Part shown: positions 44,872-54,772 of the stretch, piece after piece | Layout: each line of letters opens with the position of its first letter | Numbering within the stretch: the first letter of the stretch is position 1 | DNA from: Brevinematales bacterium | Lineage (GTDB): Bacteria > Spirochaetota > Brevinematia > DTOW01 | DNA: 64,000 nt | NCBI GenBank assembly: GCA_026415355.1 | Contig: JAOAHF010000003.1 | Location: forward strand, 62,001 to 126,000 | Direction: 5' to 3' | The notes under the pieces: generated by a model | What the model was told of the DNA's origin: nothing | Database searches by the model: none | Seen by the model: only the letters and a program-made list of their open reading frames with translations | Position numbers and translations under genes: made by a program

Positions 44872-45627
44872 ATGAAAAATATATACTTTATAGTGTTTGT
44901 GTTGGCAATATTGTCAGTTGGTGTAGCAGTAGCTCAGCAAGCTCAGACAAACCAACCGCAAAATACTCAAAATCAAGAAACATCTGAATACTTAAAAGGC
45001 TTTAGGATACTTGGCGAACCTACAGAAGCAGAAATAAAAGACACCGCGAAACAGATGATACAACCCGTGTTAGTCGAAGATTTTGAAGTGCCTGGTGACT
45101 GGGAAGTCAAAATGTCAAGAGATTATGGAGTAGTATCATTCATGACAAGAGATGGATTTCCAAAAGCTCTTGCAGACATGAAAGATAAAAACAGTAAGGT
45201 TTTAGGAGTAAAAGTTAACTTCTTCAAAAGAGGACCTGCTGAAATACTTGTAAAACCCGTAAGACAGATAAAAATTCCTGGAATAACCAAAAAAATAAAG
45301 TTATGGGTAGTAGGTAGAAATTACACTCACACATTAAAGATTGTAGTTAAAGACTATCTAGAAAGAGAAAAAGAAATAACCATAGGTAAACTAAATTTCT
45401 CTGGATGGAAATTATTAGAAGTCAACATTCCCGATTTTATTGAGCAAGAAAACTATAAAGTTTCAGAAGAGAGGGGATTAGCTTTAACAGGTATAAAAAT
45501 AGTATGTGACATGACAGATATAGTACCTGGAAGACCTTTCTATATCTACTTCGACTACCTGACCGCAGAAACAGACTTGTTTGTTGAGAAGTTCAGAGAA
45601 GTTGATGATATGGTTGACTTGTGGTAA
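44872..45627 (+). CDS. flaA: Periplasmic flagellar filament outer layer protein, FlaA family (copy 2)
   Basis: Second FlaA paralogue, 251 residues. It has a signal peptide (about 1-21) and a glutamine/asparagine-rich stretch after it (about 23-36). Shared FlaA features: VLVEDFEVPGDWEVKMSRDYG, KVNFFKRGPAEILVKPVRQIKIPG, KKIKLWVVGRNYTHTLKIVVKDY, WKLLEVNIPDFIE and FYIYFDYLTAETDLFVEKF. It aligns with copy 1 from about residue 60 on. GGGGTG serves as ribosome binding site. In other spirochaetes two or three FlaA proteins with different roles exist; the roles here are unknown. Confidence 0.9.
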   Translation: MKNIYFIVFVLAILSVGVAVAQQAQTNQPQNTQNQETSEYLKGFRILGEPTEAEIKDTAKQMIQPVLVEDFEVPGDWEVKMSRDYGVVSFMTRDGFPKALADMKDKNSKVLGVKVNFFKRGPAEILVKPVRQIKIPGITKKIKLWVVGRNYTHTLKIVVKDYLEREKEITIGKLNFSGWKLLEVNIPDFIEQENYKVSEERGLALTGIKIVCDMTDIVPGRPFYIYFDYLTAETDLFVEKFREVDDMVDLW

Positions 45628-45629
45628 CT

Positions 45630-46436
45630 CTATATACTGCAAGAGTAAGTATAATCTACTGTATTTAAATCTTTGATTTTTTTATCATACCCACATAATG
45701 GGCATTTGGGATTTTTGTTGATAGAAAACTTGCTGAATTCTGCGAATAATGCATCGTAAACTAATAATTTACCAATAAGGGGCTCTCCTATGCCAGTTAT
45801 TAGCTTTATTGTCTCAGTTGCTTGGATGGTACCTATTACTCCTACTACGGATCCCAAAACTCCTACTTCTTTACAGCTAGGAGCAAATCCTGGCGGCGGA
45901 GCCTCCTCGTATATACATCTATAACAAGGATTTGAATCACCTGGAACAAAAGCAGTAACTTGTCCTTCAAACCTTAAAACTGCACCGTGAACTAAAGGTT
46001 TTCCCAAAAGATAACAAGCATCGTTTATTAAAAATCTAGTCTGAAAATTATCACTTCCATCAACAACCATATCATAATCTTTTATTATATCCATAGCATT
46101 CGTTTTATCTATAAATGTTTTGTATAACACAACTTCTACATCAGGATTGAGTTTTTGAACTCTATCTTTTGCGGATTCTCCTTTATGCATTCCTAAGCGA
46201 GTAGAATCGTGCAAAATTTGTCTTTGAAGATTTGAAATATCAACAACATCATTCTCAACTATTCCCAATCTACCAACTCCAGCAGCAGAAAGATAATAAA
46301 TTAGCGCAGATCCTAATCCACCTGCGCCTACAACCAAAACTTTCGAATTAAGTATCTTTTTCTGACCTTCAGCACCTATTTCATTCAATATTATATGTCT
46401 TGCATACCTCATCACCTGCTCATCACTAAAATACAT
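45630..46436 (-). CDS. ThiF/MoeB/HesA-family adenylyltransferase
   Basis: E1-like enzyme that adenylates the C-terminal glycine of a ubiquitin-like sulfur carrier (MoaD or ThiS). The ATP loop is VVGAGGLGSALI at about 35-46, the acceptor region has YDMVVDGSDNFQTRFLINDACY with the conserved aspartate, and the zinc site is formed by two CxxC pairs (CYRC, CPLC). At 268 residues it lacks the rhodanese domain of eukaryotic relatives. It converges with flaA copy 2 (2-bp gap). Between molybdopterin (MoeB) and thiazole (ThiF) roles I cannot choose: no moaD or thiS gene is nearby. Confidence 0.88.
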   Translation of the reverse strand: MYFSDEQVMRYARHIILNEIGAEGQKKILNSKVLVVGAGGLGSALIYYLSAAGVGRLGIVENDVVDISNLQRQILHDSTRLGMHKGESAKDRVQKLNPDVEVVLYKTFIDKTNAMDIIKDYDMVVDGSDNFQTRFLINDACYLLGKPLVHGAVLRFEGQVTAFVPGDSNPCYRCIYEEAPPPGFAPSCKEVGVLGSVVGVIGTIQATETIKLITGIGEPLIGKLLVYDALFAEFSKFSINKNPKCPLCGYDKKIKDLNTVDYTYSCSI

Positions 46437-46450
46437 AACTTAACCCCCTA

Positions 46451-46469
46451 AATTACTCTATGAGTAATT
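46451..46469. promoter_or_regulatory. 8-bp inverted repeat between two divergent genes
   Basis: AATTACTC-TAT-GAGTAATT is a perfect repeat just upstream of the ribosome binding site of the ThiF-like gene. It may be an operator or a leader hairpin. The PBP1A gene starts 183 bp further on. Confidence 0.35.
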
Positions 46470-46651
46470 AAGATAAAAAATACATACCTAATAGTCAAAT
46501 GTATTTGAAACGATACTTCCAAAATCTCTCTTAAATAAGATAAGAGCAAAGATGCTACAATCAATAAAACTCTACCAGTAATTTCCATTACCTGGATTTT
46601 GTGTTAAAATACACAAATATTTTATACTTCTGAGAAGAGGATAAGAGTTCT

Positions 46652-49060
46652 ATGATAAGAAGAATTGTTAGGCTATTCTTACCTAACATAACCCTAAAAA
46701 GCTTCATAAGATTTGCTATTTTGTCATTTGTGCTTTTTAGTATATTCTCTTCAGTTTTTTTCGCAATACTTATAGTATCATTATATGATCCCACCAATAT
46801 TAAGAACTTAAAATATTTGGCTATACCAGAACCGATGAAAATTTACGATCAGAATGGGAAATTAGTATCAGAGCTTTTCGTCGAAAGAAGAATACCAGTC
46901 TCATATAATCAAATTTCAAAAAATATTATAAACTCTTTTGTTGCAGTAGAAGATGAAGACTTTTTTTATCATAAAGGAATAAGTATTCAAAGAATAATAA
47001 AAGCCCTGATAAAGAATATTATGTCAGGTAGGATAAGAGAAGGAGCAAGTACTATAACACAGCAACTTGCAAAAAGAATCTATACATCAGGAGAAAGAAA
47101 CATATTTAGAAAGATAATAGAAATGTGGTATGCACTCCAAATAGAAAAAGAATACTCAAAACAAGAAATAATGGAAATATACTTAAACCAGATATACTTC
47201 GGATACGGAGCGTACGGGGTTGAAATGGCATCTAGAATCTACTTTGACAAAACTTCAAAAGAGTTGAATGTAGGAGAAGCAGCGTTATTAGCTGCAATTC
47301 CAAAAGGCCCACATATATATTCTCCATTCGTAAATATAGCAAATGCTCAAAAGAGACAGTACTTAGTCCTCAAAAGAATGGCTTCACTGGGATTCATATC
47401 CGAAAATAGCGTAGATAAAATTTATACAGAATTTTGGAGTAATTATCTACCAAAGGTAGAAAAACTAAAATCAAGAGTAGCAGATAACAGACAAATTGCA
47501 CCATTTTTTACAGAATATGTTAGACAGGTAGTAGCAGGAATGTTTGGAGATGAAGCAGTATACAAATCCGGTTATAGAGTCTACACAACCTTAGATATAG
47601 ATAAACAAGTAATAGCAGAAAAGTATGTACTAAAATACAGAGAAATAGCTCAAAAAACGTATGAAGAGATAACTTCACAAGCAATAAAAGCAAACCAAGG
47701 ATTTGTCGATCTGTTGTGGAGCATTTCAGAAATTATACCTATACTCAAAGTAAAGACATCAAGTAGATTAATAGAAACAAAGAAAAACCTAAAGGATCTC
47801 TATTATCTCACAGTCTTGGTATCAGAAGCAATAGGAGCAGAGAAAATAAGAGCAAACTCTTACGAGTTATTCCTTGGTATCTCAGAAACAAAGGTAAAAG
47901 AAAATAGAATAGAATGTGCTCTTGTAAGTATAAACTCCAAAAATGGATATGTTGAAGCAATGGTCGGTGGTAGTGAATTCTCACCACTTAATAGATTCAA
48001 CAGAGCAATACAAGCTAAAAGACAATTAGGATCAACTTTTAAACCATTTCTATATGCCTCAGGAATAGATGCAAGGCTAATAACTTCCGCAACAACCTTC
48101 GTTGATGAACCTATAGAATATAGATTTGCGGGTAGAGTTTGGTCTCCAAAAAATTACGAAGGTAATTATATGGGACAAGTCACACTCAGAGATGCATTGA
48201 GACTATCTCTTAATATAGTCAGTGTAAAAGTTCTAGACAAAATAGGACTTGGAATACTAAGAAATTATACAAAAAAATTTTTTAATCTATCAGATGAAGA
48301 AACAACAAAATTCGTTAGTAGTATGGCTTCAGCGTTAGGTATAATTGAAGTATCACCACTTGATTTAGCAGTTGCTACTACAGTGTTTCCTAGAGGTGGA
48401 ACAAGAGTTGAACCTGTAATGATACTACGAATAGAAGATAAATACGGCAGAATAATAAAGGATATGTCAAAAGATACTAAGGTTAACAATATACAAGTTA
48501 TATCTCCTCAAACAGCTTTCATCGTAACCTCTATGATGAGAGATGCAGTTAATAAGGGTACAGGTGCTTCAATAAGAAGTGTGGGATTCTATGGGGATGT
48601 TGCTGGGAAGACAGGTACTACTTCTTACTGGAGAGATGCTTGGTTTGTCGGATTTACAGGAGATGGACTTGTAACCTCAATATGGTATGGATTCGATAAA
48701 TCTACAATTTCTATGGGAAGAGGAATGGTTGGAGGAAGACTAGCAGCTCCCGCTTTTGGAGAATACATGAGAGATGTTTATAAAAACAAGTACCTACCAA
48801 ACATAGACATACCCTATACATCAGGCATAGTGTCAATTGAAATATGTGAAGATTCTGGAAAACTACCGACTCCTCTATGCCAGAAAACCAGATACGAATA
48901 TTTTATTACAGGAACAGAACCAACTGAAAAATGCGATATACACACCAAAGAATATTCTAAGCACAAAGACGAAATATTCGAATTTACTAAAACCAAAGAA
49001 GAAAAGGATACATTCAAAAATGATTTCGAAGAATTCAACGATGATTACTTAAAGTTTTAG
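46652..49060 (+). CDS. mrcA: Class A penicillin-binding protein 1A
   Basis: Bifunctional peptidoglycan synthase (802 residues) anchored by one N-terminal membrane helix (about 28-48). The glycosyltransferase domain shows EDEDFFYHKGIS, REGASTITQQLAKR and YLNQIYFGYGAYGVEMASR. The transpeptidase domain has the three active-site motifs: STFK (LGSTFKPF), SLN (LSLNIVSVK) and KTG (GKTGTTSYW). The C-terminal tail is acidic. It converges with argF with a 4-bp overlap. The upstream region may have an extended -10 (TGTTAAAAT, near 46605). Confidence 0.95.
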   Translation: MIRRIVRLFLPNITLKSFIRFAILSFVLFSIFSSVFFAILIVSLYDPTNIKNLKYLAIPEPMKIYDQNGKLVSELFVERRIPVSYNQISKNIINSFVAVEDEDFFYHKGISIQRIIKALIKNIMSGRIREGASTITQQLAKRIYTSGERNIFRKIIEMWYALQIEKEYSKQEIMEIYLNQIYFGYGAYGVEMASRIYFDKTSKELNVGEAALLAAIPKGPHIYSPFVNIANAQKRQYLVLKRMASLGFISENSVDKIYTEFWSNYLPKVEKLKSRVADNRQIAPFFTEYVRQVVAGMFGDEAVYKSGYRVYTTLDIDKQVIAEKYVLKYREIAQKTYEEITSQAIKANQGFVDLLWSISEIIPILKVKTSSRLIETKKNLKDLYYLTVLVSEAIGAEKIRANSYELFLGISETKVKENRIECALVSINSKNGYVEAMVGGSEFSPLNRFNRAIQAKRQLGSTFKPFLYASGIDARLITSATTFVDEPIEYRFAGRVWSPKNYEGNYMGQVTLRDALRLSLNIVSVKVLDKIGLGILRNYTKKFFNLSDEETTKFVSSMASALGIIEVSPLDLAVATTVFPRGGTRVEPVMILRIEDKYGRIIKDMSKDTKVNNIQVISPQTAFIVTSMMRDAVNKGTGASIRSVGFYGDVAGKTGTTSYWRDAWFVGFTGDGLVTSIWYGFDKSTISMGRGMVGGRLAAPAFGEYMRDVYKNKYLPNIDIPYTSGIVSIEICEDSGKLPTPLCQKTRYEYFITGTEPTEKCDIHTKEYSKHKDEIFEFTKTKEEKDTFKNDFEEFNDDYLKF

Positions 49061-49971
49061 AACTTTTCGTAAAGCATAACAAGAAGGGCTTTCTGAGTAT
49101 GAAGTCTATTCTCTGCTTGATCAAAAACAACTGAGTATGACGAATCAATAACTTCATCAGTAACCTCTTTACCCCTTTTAGCAGGAAGGCAATGCATAAA
49201 TATTGCATTTTTACCTGTTAAAGACATAATTTCACTATTAACTTGGTAAGGTAACATTACTCTCTCTCTACTCTCCTTTTCATTTTCAAATCCCATACTA
49301 ACCCACACATCAGTATAGACGACATCCGCATTCAAAACCGCTTTTTTTGGATCTAGCTCAAAGTAAAATTTAGTCTTACTACCAGAATACTTATATACAT
49401 CCTCTTGTATTTTGCTATCGAAAAACTCAGCAGGACCTGAAAAAACCAATTCTCTTGTTCCCAATTTTGACAAGGTAATAAACAATGATCTTGCTACATT
49501 GTTAAAATCACCTAAATAGACAACTTTCAAATCAAAACTTCTAAACCGTTCATAAATAGTAAAAGTATCAGCTAGTGCCTGACAAGGATGTTCGTAGTTT
49601 GTTAAAGCGTTTATCACAGGATAATCAAAATATTTTGCTAGCATCTCAACTTTTGATTGTTCATAAGTTCTTATCACTATTCCATGTGAATATCTAGATA
49701 ATGTTCTTGCAGTATCTTCTATGGTTTCACCTCTTCCAAGTTGTAATTCCGAAGAATTTATAGTAAGCGGTATACCTCCTAACTCAGATATACCAACAAA
49801 AAATGAAATTTTTGTCCTTGTTGAAGGTTTATCAAATATCATTAAAATATTTTTTCCTTTTAGATAATTTCTATAAAGGTATCTGTTTTTTTTTAACTTA
49901 GTTGATAGAGCAAAGAGATTTAGGATTTCATCTCTTTCTATGTCCTTTGAAGATAAGAGATCTTTGTTCAT
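49057..49971 (-). CDS. argF: Ornithine carbamoyltransferase
   Basis: Makes citrulline from ornithine and carbamoyl phosphate in arginine synthesis. The carbamoyl-phosphate loop is STRTK at 50-54, the HPCQALAD motif is near 130, and the ornithine-binding loop is HCLPAKRGKEV near the C-terminus, which separates it from aspartate carbamoyltransferase. At 304 residues it is full length. No ribosome binding site is evident before the ATG at 49971. It stands alone, 36 bp from tRNA-Asp. Confidence 0.95.
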   Translation of the reverse strand: MNKDLLSSKDIERDEILNLFALSTKLKKNRYLYRNYLKGKNILMIFDKPSTRTKISFFVGISELGGIPLTINSSELQLGRGETIEDTARTLSRYSHGIVIRTYEQSKVEMLAKYFDYPVINALTNYEHPCQALADTFTIYERFRSFDLKVVYLGDFNNVARSLFITLSKLGTRELVFSGPAEFFDSKIQEDVYKYSGSKTKFYFELDPKKAVLNADVVYTDVWVSMGFENEKESRERVMLPYQVNSEIMSLTGKNAIFMHCLPAKRGKEVTDEVIDSSYSVVFDQAENRLHTQKALLVMLYEKF

Positions 49972-50007
49972 AAGGTAAATTTTCGGAAGATGAAAAAATA
50001 AAAAAAG

Positions 50008-50082
50008 CGGGGTTGACGGGACTTGAACCCGCGACCTCCGGTGTGACAGACCGGCGCTCTGACCAGGCTGAGCTACAACCCC
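50008..50082 (-). tRNA. tRNA-Asp (anticodon GUC)
   Basis: A 75-nt cloverleaf on the minus strand. The acceptor stem is GGGGTTG with CAACCCC, the anticodon stem CCGGT with ACCGG, and the loop CTGTCAC gives anticodon GUC. CCA is not encoded. It is immediately upstream of argF on the same strand (36 bp). Confidence 0.96.
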
Positions 50083-50289
50083 AAACCATTAGGTATAATT
50101 ATATTTTGTATAATACAGTTATATTATTTCAAATAAATTTCAATTTAACACAATAAAACCCAAAAATTTCAGAGTATTAGTATTCTGATAATTGTGGGAA
50201 ATTTAAAAATTTTCTCATTAAAACTAATCAAATTTTTGTAAACGTTTAAAATAGAAAAAAAGTATCGCCATCATAGAAAATCAGAATAT

Positions 50290-51459
50290 ATGAGCAAAGC
50301 AAAAGTATTCTTTTCTGCTGGCGAGATATCTGGCGATATAAGTGCTAGTGAAATAATAGAAAAGTTAACAAAGATGGACATTGAGTGTATAGGAGTAGGT
50401 GGTAAAAGAATGGAACAGTCAGGAATGGTAAATATAACCAAAACCGATGAAAGCTTGAAAAGTTCCGTTGGCATTACAGAATCTCTTAGATATATATTGC
50501 CTAAACTAAGTTTACTTGTAAAAATCAAACGTTTCCTAAAAAACAATAAACCAGATTTGGTTATTCTCGTCGATAACCAGGGATTTAACATACCTTTAGC
50601 GAAAGTTTGTAAAAAACTAGGCATTGATGTTTTTTATTACTTCCCTCCTATGGTCTCAGTATGGGATGAGAATGTAAAGTATAAAATTGCTAAATATTGT
50701 GACAAGATAATTTGTACTTACAAGAAAGACTTTGAAATATACAAACAAGTTTCTAATAACGTATTTTACGTTGGTTCTCCTTTAGTTGATAGAATATCAA
50801 AAAATTACTCATCAAAGGAAAAGTACTTGAGATTTTTCAAAAATAATACTAAAAAAGTACTACTACTTTTCGGAAGTAGACATCAAGAAATAAATACACT
50901 AACAGAACCTATACTTGAGGCTGTTAAACTGGTAACATCGGGAAAAACTAACATTAATCCTTCAGAAATTGAATTCTATACGGTTCTATCGCATCCGAGT
51001 TTTGCTAGTAAAGTTAGCAAAACCATCGCAAAACTGGATTTAGTTGACAATATCAAAATATTTGAAAACATAAGAGATTATGCACTATACGACATATCCG
51101 ATCTGGCAATAGCATCCTCCGGCACTACTACTCTAGAATTAGCAATACTAGGGAAACCTACTATCGTAGTATATAAGGTTTCAAAAATAACATTTGAAGT
51201 AGCCAAAAGACTTGTAAAAGTCAGATTTGTATCTTTACCTAACATAATACTCAGTGACCAAGTTTATCCAGAGTTACTACAAAGTGATGTCAACCCTATA
51301 ACTATATCTAAAAAGATAGAAGAGCTTCTAACTAATAACACTCTAAGAAAGGAAATTATAAATAAATTAAACTTAATAAAAAACGAAGTTGAAGGAGGGG
51401 CTATTGACAAAGTTATAGATATCATATTAGCACACCTAGCCCCTTTAATTAAGGTTTAG
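50290..51459 (+). CDS. lpxB: Lipid-A-disaccharide synthase LpxB
   Basis: Glycosyltransferase that joins two acylated glucosamines to make the lipid A disaccharide. The 389 residues show FFSAGEISGDISASEI at the start, LVDNQGFNIPLAKVCKK, the YFPPMVSVWDENVKYKIAKYCD segment and the donor-binding IASSGTTTLELAILGKPTIVVYK. It shows that lipid A is made. The ATG has no strong ribosome binding site. It is a single gene; other lpx genes are not in the window. The 200 bp upstream, next to tRNA-Asp, show nothing else. Confidence 0.93.
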   Translation: MSKAKVFFSAGEISGDISASEIIEKLTKMDIECIGVGGKRMEQSGMVNITKTDESLKSSVGITESLRYILPKLSLLVKIKRFLKNNKPDLVILVDNQGFNIPLAKVCKKLGIDVFYYFPPMVSVWDENVKYKIAKYCDKIICTYKKDFEIYKQVSNNVFYVGSPLVDRISKNYSSKEKYLRFFKNNTKKVLLLFGSRHQEINTLTEPILEAVKLVTSGKTNINPSEIEFYTVLSHPSFASKVSKTIAKLDLVDNIKIFENIRDYALYDISDLAIASSGTTTLELAILGKPTIVVYKVSKITFEVAKRLVKVRFVSLPNIILSDQVYPELLQSDVNPITISKKIEELLTNNTLRKEIINKLNLIKNEVEGGAIDKVIDIILAHLAPLIKV

Positions 51460-51489
51460 CCTTTGTTTTTTAAAGAACTTGCTACTCAG

Positions 51490-51912
51490 TCATATCTTGT
51501 TGGAATATGCTGTTTCTGATGATACTGGTTTAAACAGCAATTTACCATCCTTGGTATCAATAAGGCCTCTTCTCATCTCCATAACTGTAAAGTATTTTGA
51601 CTTAAGAACATCCTTAAGGTAGTTAAAACCTATCCAAGGATCAACATCGTCTCCACAAGTAAAAAGATCGACAGCCGCAAATTTGTGTTCAGGCCAGGTG
51701 TGAATAGCGAGATGCGATTCTGCTATTACTACAACTCCACTTACACCGTGTGGACTGAAGTGATGGAAAGTATCGTTAATAATCGTTGCTCCAGATAGTT
51801 CTGCCGCTCTAACCATGGCATTTCTTATTTCTTCAACACTGTCAAGAACATCAACATCGCAATCGTAATACTCAACCAGCAAATGCCTACCAAGAGAATT
51901 TACTTTTTCCAT
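51490..51912 (-). CDS. speD: S-adenosylmethionine decarboxylase proenzyme
   Basis: Pyruvoyl-dependent enzyme that makes the aminopropyl donor for spermidine and related polyamines. The self-cleavage site is between Glu65 and Ser66 ([12 protein letters not shown]); processing turns Ser66 into pyruvate. His71 and Cys86 (FTCGDD) are the expected proton donors. The 140 residues match the short bacterial SpeH type. GGAGGTG about 10 nt upstream supports the ATG. Polyamines are often abundant in thermophiles. The enzyme that would use the product is not in the window. Confidence 0.95.
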   Translation of the reverse strand: MEKVNSLGRHLLVEYYDCDVDVLDSVEEIRNAMVRAAELSGATIINDTFHHFSPHGVSGVVVIAESHLAIHTWPEHKFAAVDLFTCGDDVDPWIGFNYLKDVLKSKYFTVMEMRRGLIDTKDGKLLFKPVSSETAYSNKI

Positions 51913-52005
51913 CTCTTCTTCTCACCTCCTATAAAAATTATAGGAAGAATTTTAATAAAATTCTTTTCTACTATCAAATTTTTTGAAAACTCTATTCTCG
52001 TCCCG

Positions 52006-52671
52006 TTAATACACAACACTCCTTGTAATTGAATAAACAATGATGTTTATACCCATCCTAATAGCACTCTCTATAACCTCTGGAGGATTATTATGGACCT
52101 CTGGTTTATCCCAACCATCTCCTATATCAGTATTATAGGCATAGAAAAGTCTCAATTCACCATTTATGAATATACCCCAACCTTCAGGAGATCCTCCATC
52201 ATGTTCATGAATTTTTGGAAGTCCATTAGAAAACTTGTAGAAACCCCTATATATAGGATGATCATAAGGCACTAACTGAAGTTCATTTTCAGGAAAAACT
52301 CTCTTTATCTCCTTTCGAAAGCTTTCATCCATCCCATAATCATCATTTACAAACACAAAACCATTGTTCAAGAGTATATATTCCCTTAAATTCTTAATCT
52401 CTCTGTCACTGAAATATATAGGAGTATGACCACTAATATACAAAAAGTCATACTCAAATATTTCCCTAGAAGATAAATCAACAATTCCTGGATCCAATCT
52501 AATTTTCATAGTAGTACGTTTTGAGACCTCACTTAATAAGTTTTTAACTCCTTCTATATTATTATACCAATCTCCACCTCTGTACTTAACTATACCTAAC
52601 TTGAATTCATAAGGAAAAGAATTAAACAAAATAATTAAGACAAATACAGCTATTAGCAAAACCTTTCTCAT
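52006..52671 (-). CDS. DUF4159 domain protein, exported
   Basis: A 221-residue exported or membrane-anchored protein with an N-terminal hydrophobic segment (about 3-20, from the ATG at 52671; the frame can extend to 52707). The remainder matches DUF4159: KLGIVKYRGGDWYNNIEGVKNL, LYISGHTPIYFSDREIKNLREYILLNNGFVFVNDDYG, and HPIYRGFYKFSNGLP. The domain has a glutamine amidotransferase-like fold in other proteins, but the catalytic residues are not evident. The ribosome binding site is weak. The gene diverges from the YjbQ gene. Function unknown. Confidence 0.7.
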   Translation of the reverse strand: MRKVLLIAVFVLIILFNSFPYEFKLGIVKYRGGDWYNNIEGVKNLLSEVSKRTTMKIRLDPGIVDLSSREIFEYDFLYISGHTPIYFSDREIKNLREYILLNNGFVFVNDDYGMDESFRKEIKRVFPENELQLVPYDHPIYRGFYKFSNGLPKIHEHDGGSPEGWGIFINGELRLFYAYNTDIGDGWDKPEVHNNPPEVIESAIRMGINIIVYSITRSVVY

Positions 52672-52813
52672 CGAACTATGATGAAATAAGTTAAAAATAT
52701 TTTTCAAACTAGCCCACTTTTAACAAAACTAAGATATGAAATTCTTAAAATCAAATATTTAAACTTCATTAAAACGATCAATAAAAATACATTATTCATC
52801 CGGAGGTGTTATC

Positions 52814-53233
52814 ATGAAGATATTGTTTGAGGAAATTTCAATAAACACAAAAGGTAGAGGTGACATAGTAGACTTAACCACAATTGTTGAAAGTTTTGTC
52901 AAGAGAAATAATATAAAAAGCGGTATTGTCAACATATTCTCACCCGGATCGACGGTTGGAATAACTACTATGGAATATGAACCTGGGCTAAAAAAGGACT
53001 TAAATATTCTGTTTGACAAGGTAGCTCCTAGAGAAACGTATTACTACCATAACGAAACTTGGGGAGACGACAACGGTAGCTCACACATACTAAGTAGTAT
53101 TTTCAAACCATTCTATGTATTTCCAATAGTCAACGGAAATCTCCTTAGAGGTACTTGGCAACAAGTTGTACTAATTGAGTTTGACATAAGGGCCAGAAGC
53201 AGAAAAGTGATAATTCAATTAATAGGAGAATAA
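52814..53233 (+). CDS. YjbQ/UPF0047 family protein
   Basis: Small beta-rich protein of the UPF0047 family (139 residues). YjbQ of E. coli has weak thiamine phosphate synthase activity in vitro, so it is sometimes called a secondary thiamine-phosphate synthase; the physiological role is uncertain. Conserved stretches: GIVNIFSPGSTVGITTMEYEPGL, YHNETWGDDNGSSHILSSIF with conserved acidic and histidine residues, and LRGTWQQVVLIEFD. GGAGGTG supports the ATG. ThiL is also in the window, which is suggestive but not proof of a link. Confidence 0.9.
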   Translation: MKILFEEISINTKGRGDIVDLTTIVESFVKRNNIKSGIVNIFSPGSTVGITTMEYEPGLKKDLNILFDKVAPRETYYYHNETWGDDNGSSHILSSIFKPFYVFPIVNGNLLRGTWQQVVLIEFDIRARSRKVIIQLIGE

Positions 53234-53323
53234 TCTATTACTTAAGTTATTGAAAAAACATAAACAATTCTCTAAATTGAATCTAATAAAATTAGAAAGC
53301 TCGCCATAATAAAGATTAAATCT

Positions 53324-54772
53324 TTACTTTTTCTTGCGTCCTGTTGATTTTTTCTTATCTGTCTTTCTCTTAACCTCCCTCTCTATCTTGAATCTTTCAG
53401 ATATTGAAGATGGTAAGTTATAAATGGAAGATATCTCAAATATTGAATCATTCGTTGAAGAAATCAGTATGTTTGTAAAAGTAAAATCACTAACATCCTT
53501 AACTAGAATCTCACCCGAGTATTCTTGTACATTTGAAATTGAGTTACTCATCACTAGATTCGTCATTCTTTTTAGTTTAACAAACCACACATCCCGTTGT
53601 GTCTTATCGTTGTACATAGTCCCTAAAACATATATAAAGTTAGTTTCAACAAAAATTTCATATGGCATTTCATCATAACTAAAAGAATAAAACTCTTCCC
53701 ACTTGATGTTAAGGTTATAATCTGCTTCAAAAACAAATATATTCTTGTAAGAATACGGATCAAATATCGTTCCAGTAGCAAAAAGACTATCCTGAAATTT
53801 GAAAATAGATGATATACTACCGTTTTTGTATATCTTAGTCCATATAATATTACCATTGGTATCTATTTTAATGGCCGAGAAATGTCTTGCTGAAGTAGTT
53901 ACAATAACTCCATCGTCTAACTGTAATACATAATTAGGTGTCTCAGCAAACTTAGTACCATATACCTTAAACCACTCTATCTCATCATTAGTTGCGAATG
54001 ATACTATGAATATATCTGTTTCACCAAACCCAAATGACTTCGATTCTCCAATTATCCAGTATTTGCCGCTATTAAACTCTACAATCCTAACTGGAGTTTC
54101 TTTGAGAGTTCCAGAGATAACCAACGCTTTTCTAAAGTCACCACTTTTTGAGACTCTGATAACCACAAGGGAAAGAATATTCGAAATCAAAGAAGTAGTA
54201 GAAAATGATAGTATAACATCACCACTCTTCAAAACTTTACAAATAGGAGAAACGCTTTTAGAAGCTGTCCTTATAAGTATATCCCACTCTGGAACCATGT
54301 TTGTAAGTTTCAAAATCCATACACCATTTATGTTTCTCCCGGGATTCTGTAATTCAGAGGTAATATACACAAAATCTTTATAAACATCTAAACTCAAACC
54401 AACTTCATCATATTTGTCCTTGCCAAGCATCATGTTACTTACAATAGAACCATCTCTGTCAACATTAAAAAACCAAATGTCATTGAAACCATTTTTTGAT
54501 ACTCTACCACCAAGAAAATAAAACTTATCTTTCACAAACTTAGAATAATACAAGTTATCATCACTTATGTCTCCATAAACTCTGTAAGAAAATATTTCAT
54601 TTATTTGCATTATGTCATTTGTAGTAAGCTTTTCTTTTTTCGGAAGTATTATTTCATCTATAAACTTTTTGAGGTTTCTATCATTGTAATATAGAGAAAA
54701 TGATATGAACAAAACCGTCTGAATTACTAGCAAGATGGACAATATAACAACGGCTAACTTCCACTTAAACAT
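53324..54772 (-). CDS. Membrane-anchored beta-propeller-like protein
   Basis: A 482-residue protein with one N-terminal membrane helix (about 5-26) followed by a long beta-rich domain with repeated blade-like units (for example DIFIVSFATNDEIEWFKVYG, IVTTSARHFSAIKIDTNGNIIWTKIY, NIFVFEADYNLNIKWEEFYS). Trp-x-(K/R)-x-Tyr endings recur, as in propellers of the PQQ or delta-60 type. The last 25 residues are strongly basic (KREVKRKTDKKKS, RKKK). I start at the ATG at 54772; a TTG at 54796 would only add eight residues. Function unknown; scaffold or sensor roles are guesses. Confidence 0.65.
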   Translation of the reverse strand: MFKWKLAVVILSILLVIQTVLFISFSLYYNDRNLKKFIDEIILPKKEKLTTNDIMQINEIFSYRVYGDISDDNLYYSKFVKDKFYFLGGRVSKNGFNDIWFFNVDRDGSIVSNMMLGKDKYDEVGLSLDVYKDFVYITSELQNPGRNINGVWILKLTNMVPEWDILIRTASKSVSPICKVLKSGDVILSFSTTSLISNILSLVVIRVSKSGDFRKALVISGTLKETPVRIVEFNSGKYWIIGESKSFGFGETDIFIVSFATNDEIEWFKVYGTKFAETPNYVLQLDDGVIVTTSARHFSAIKIDTNGNIIWTKIYKNGSISSIFKFQDSLFATGTIFDPYSYKNIFVFEADYNLNIKWEEFYSFSYDEMPYEIFVETNFIYVLGTMYNDKTQRDVWFVKLKRMTNLVMSNSISNVQEYSGEILVKDVSDFTFTNILISSTNDSIFEISSIYNLPSSISERFKIEREVKRKTDKKKSTGRKKK

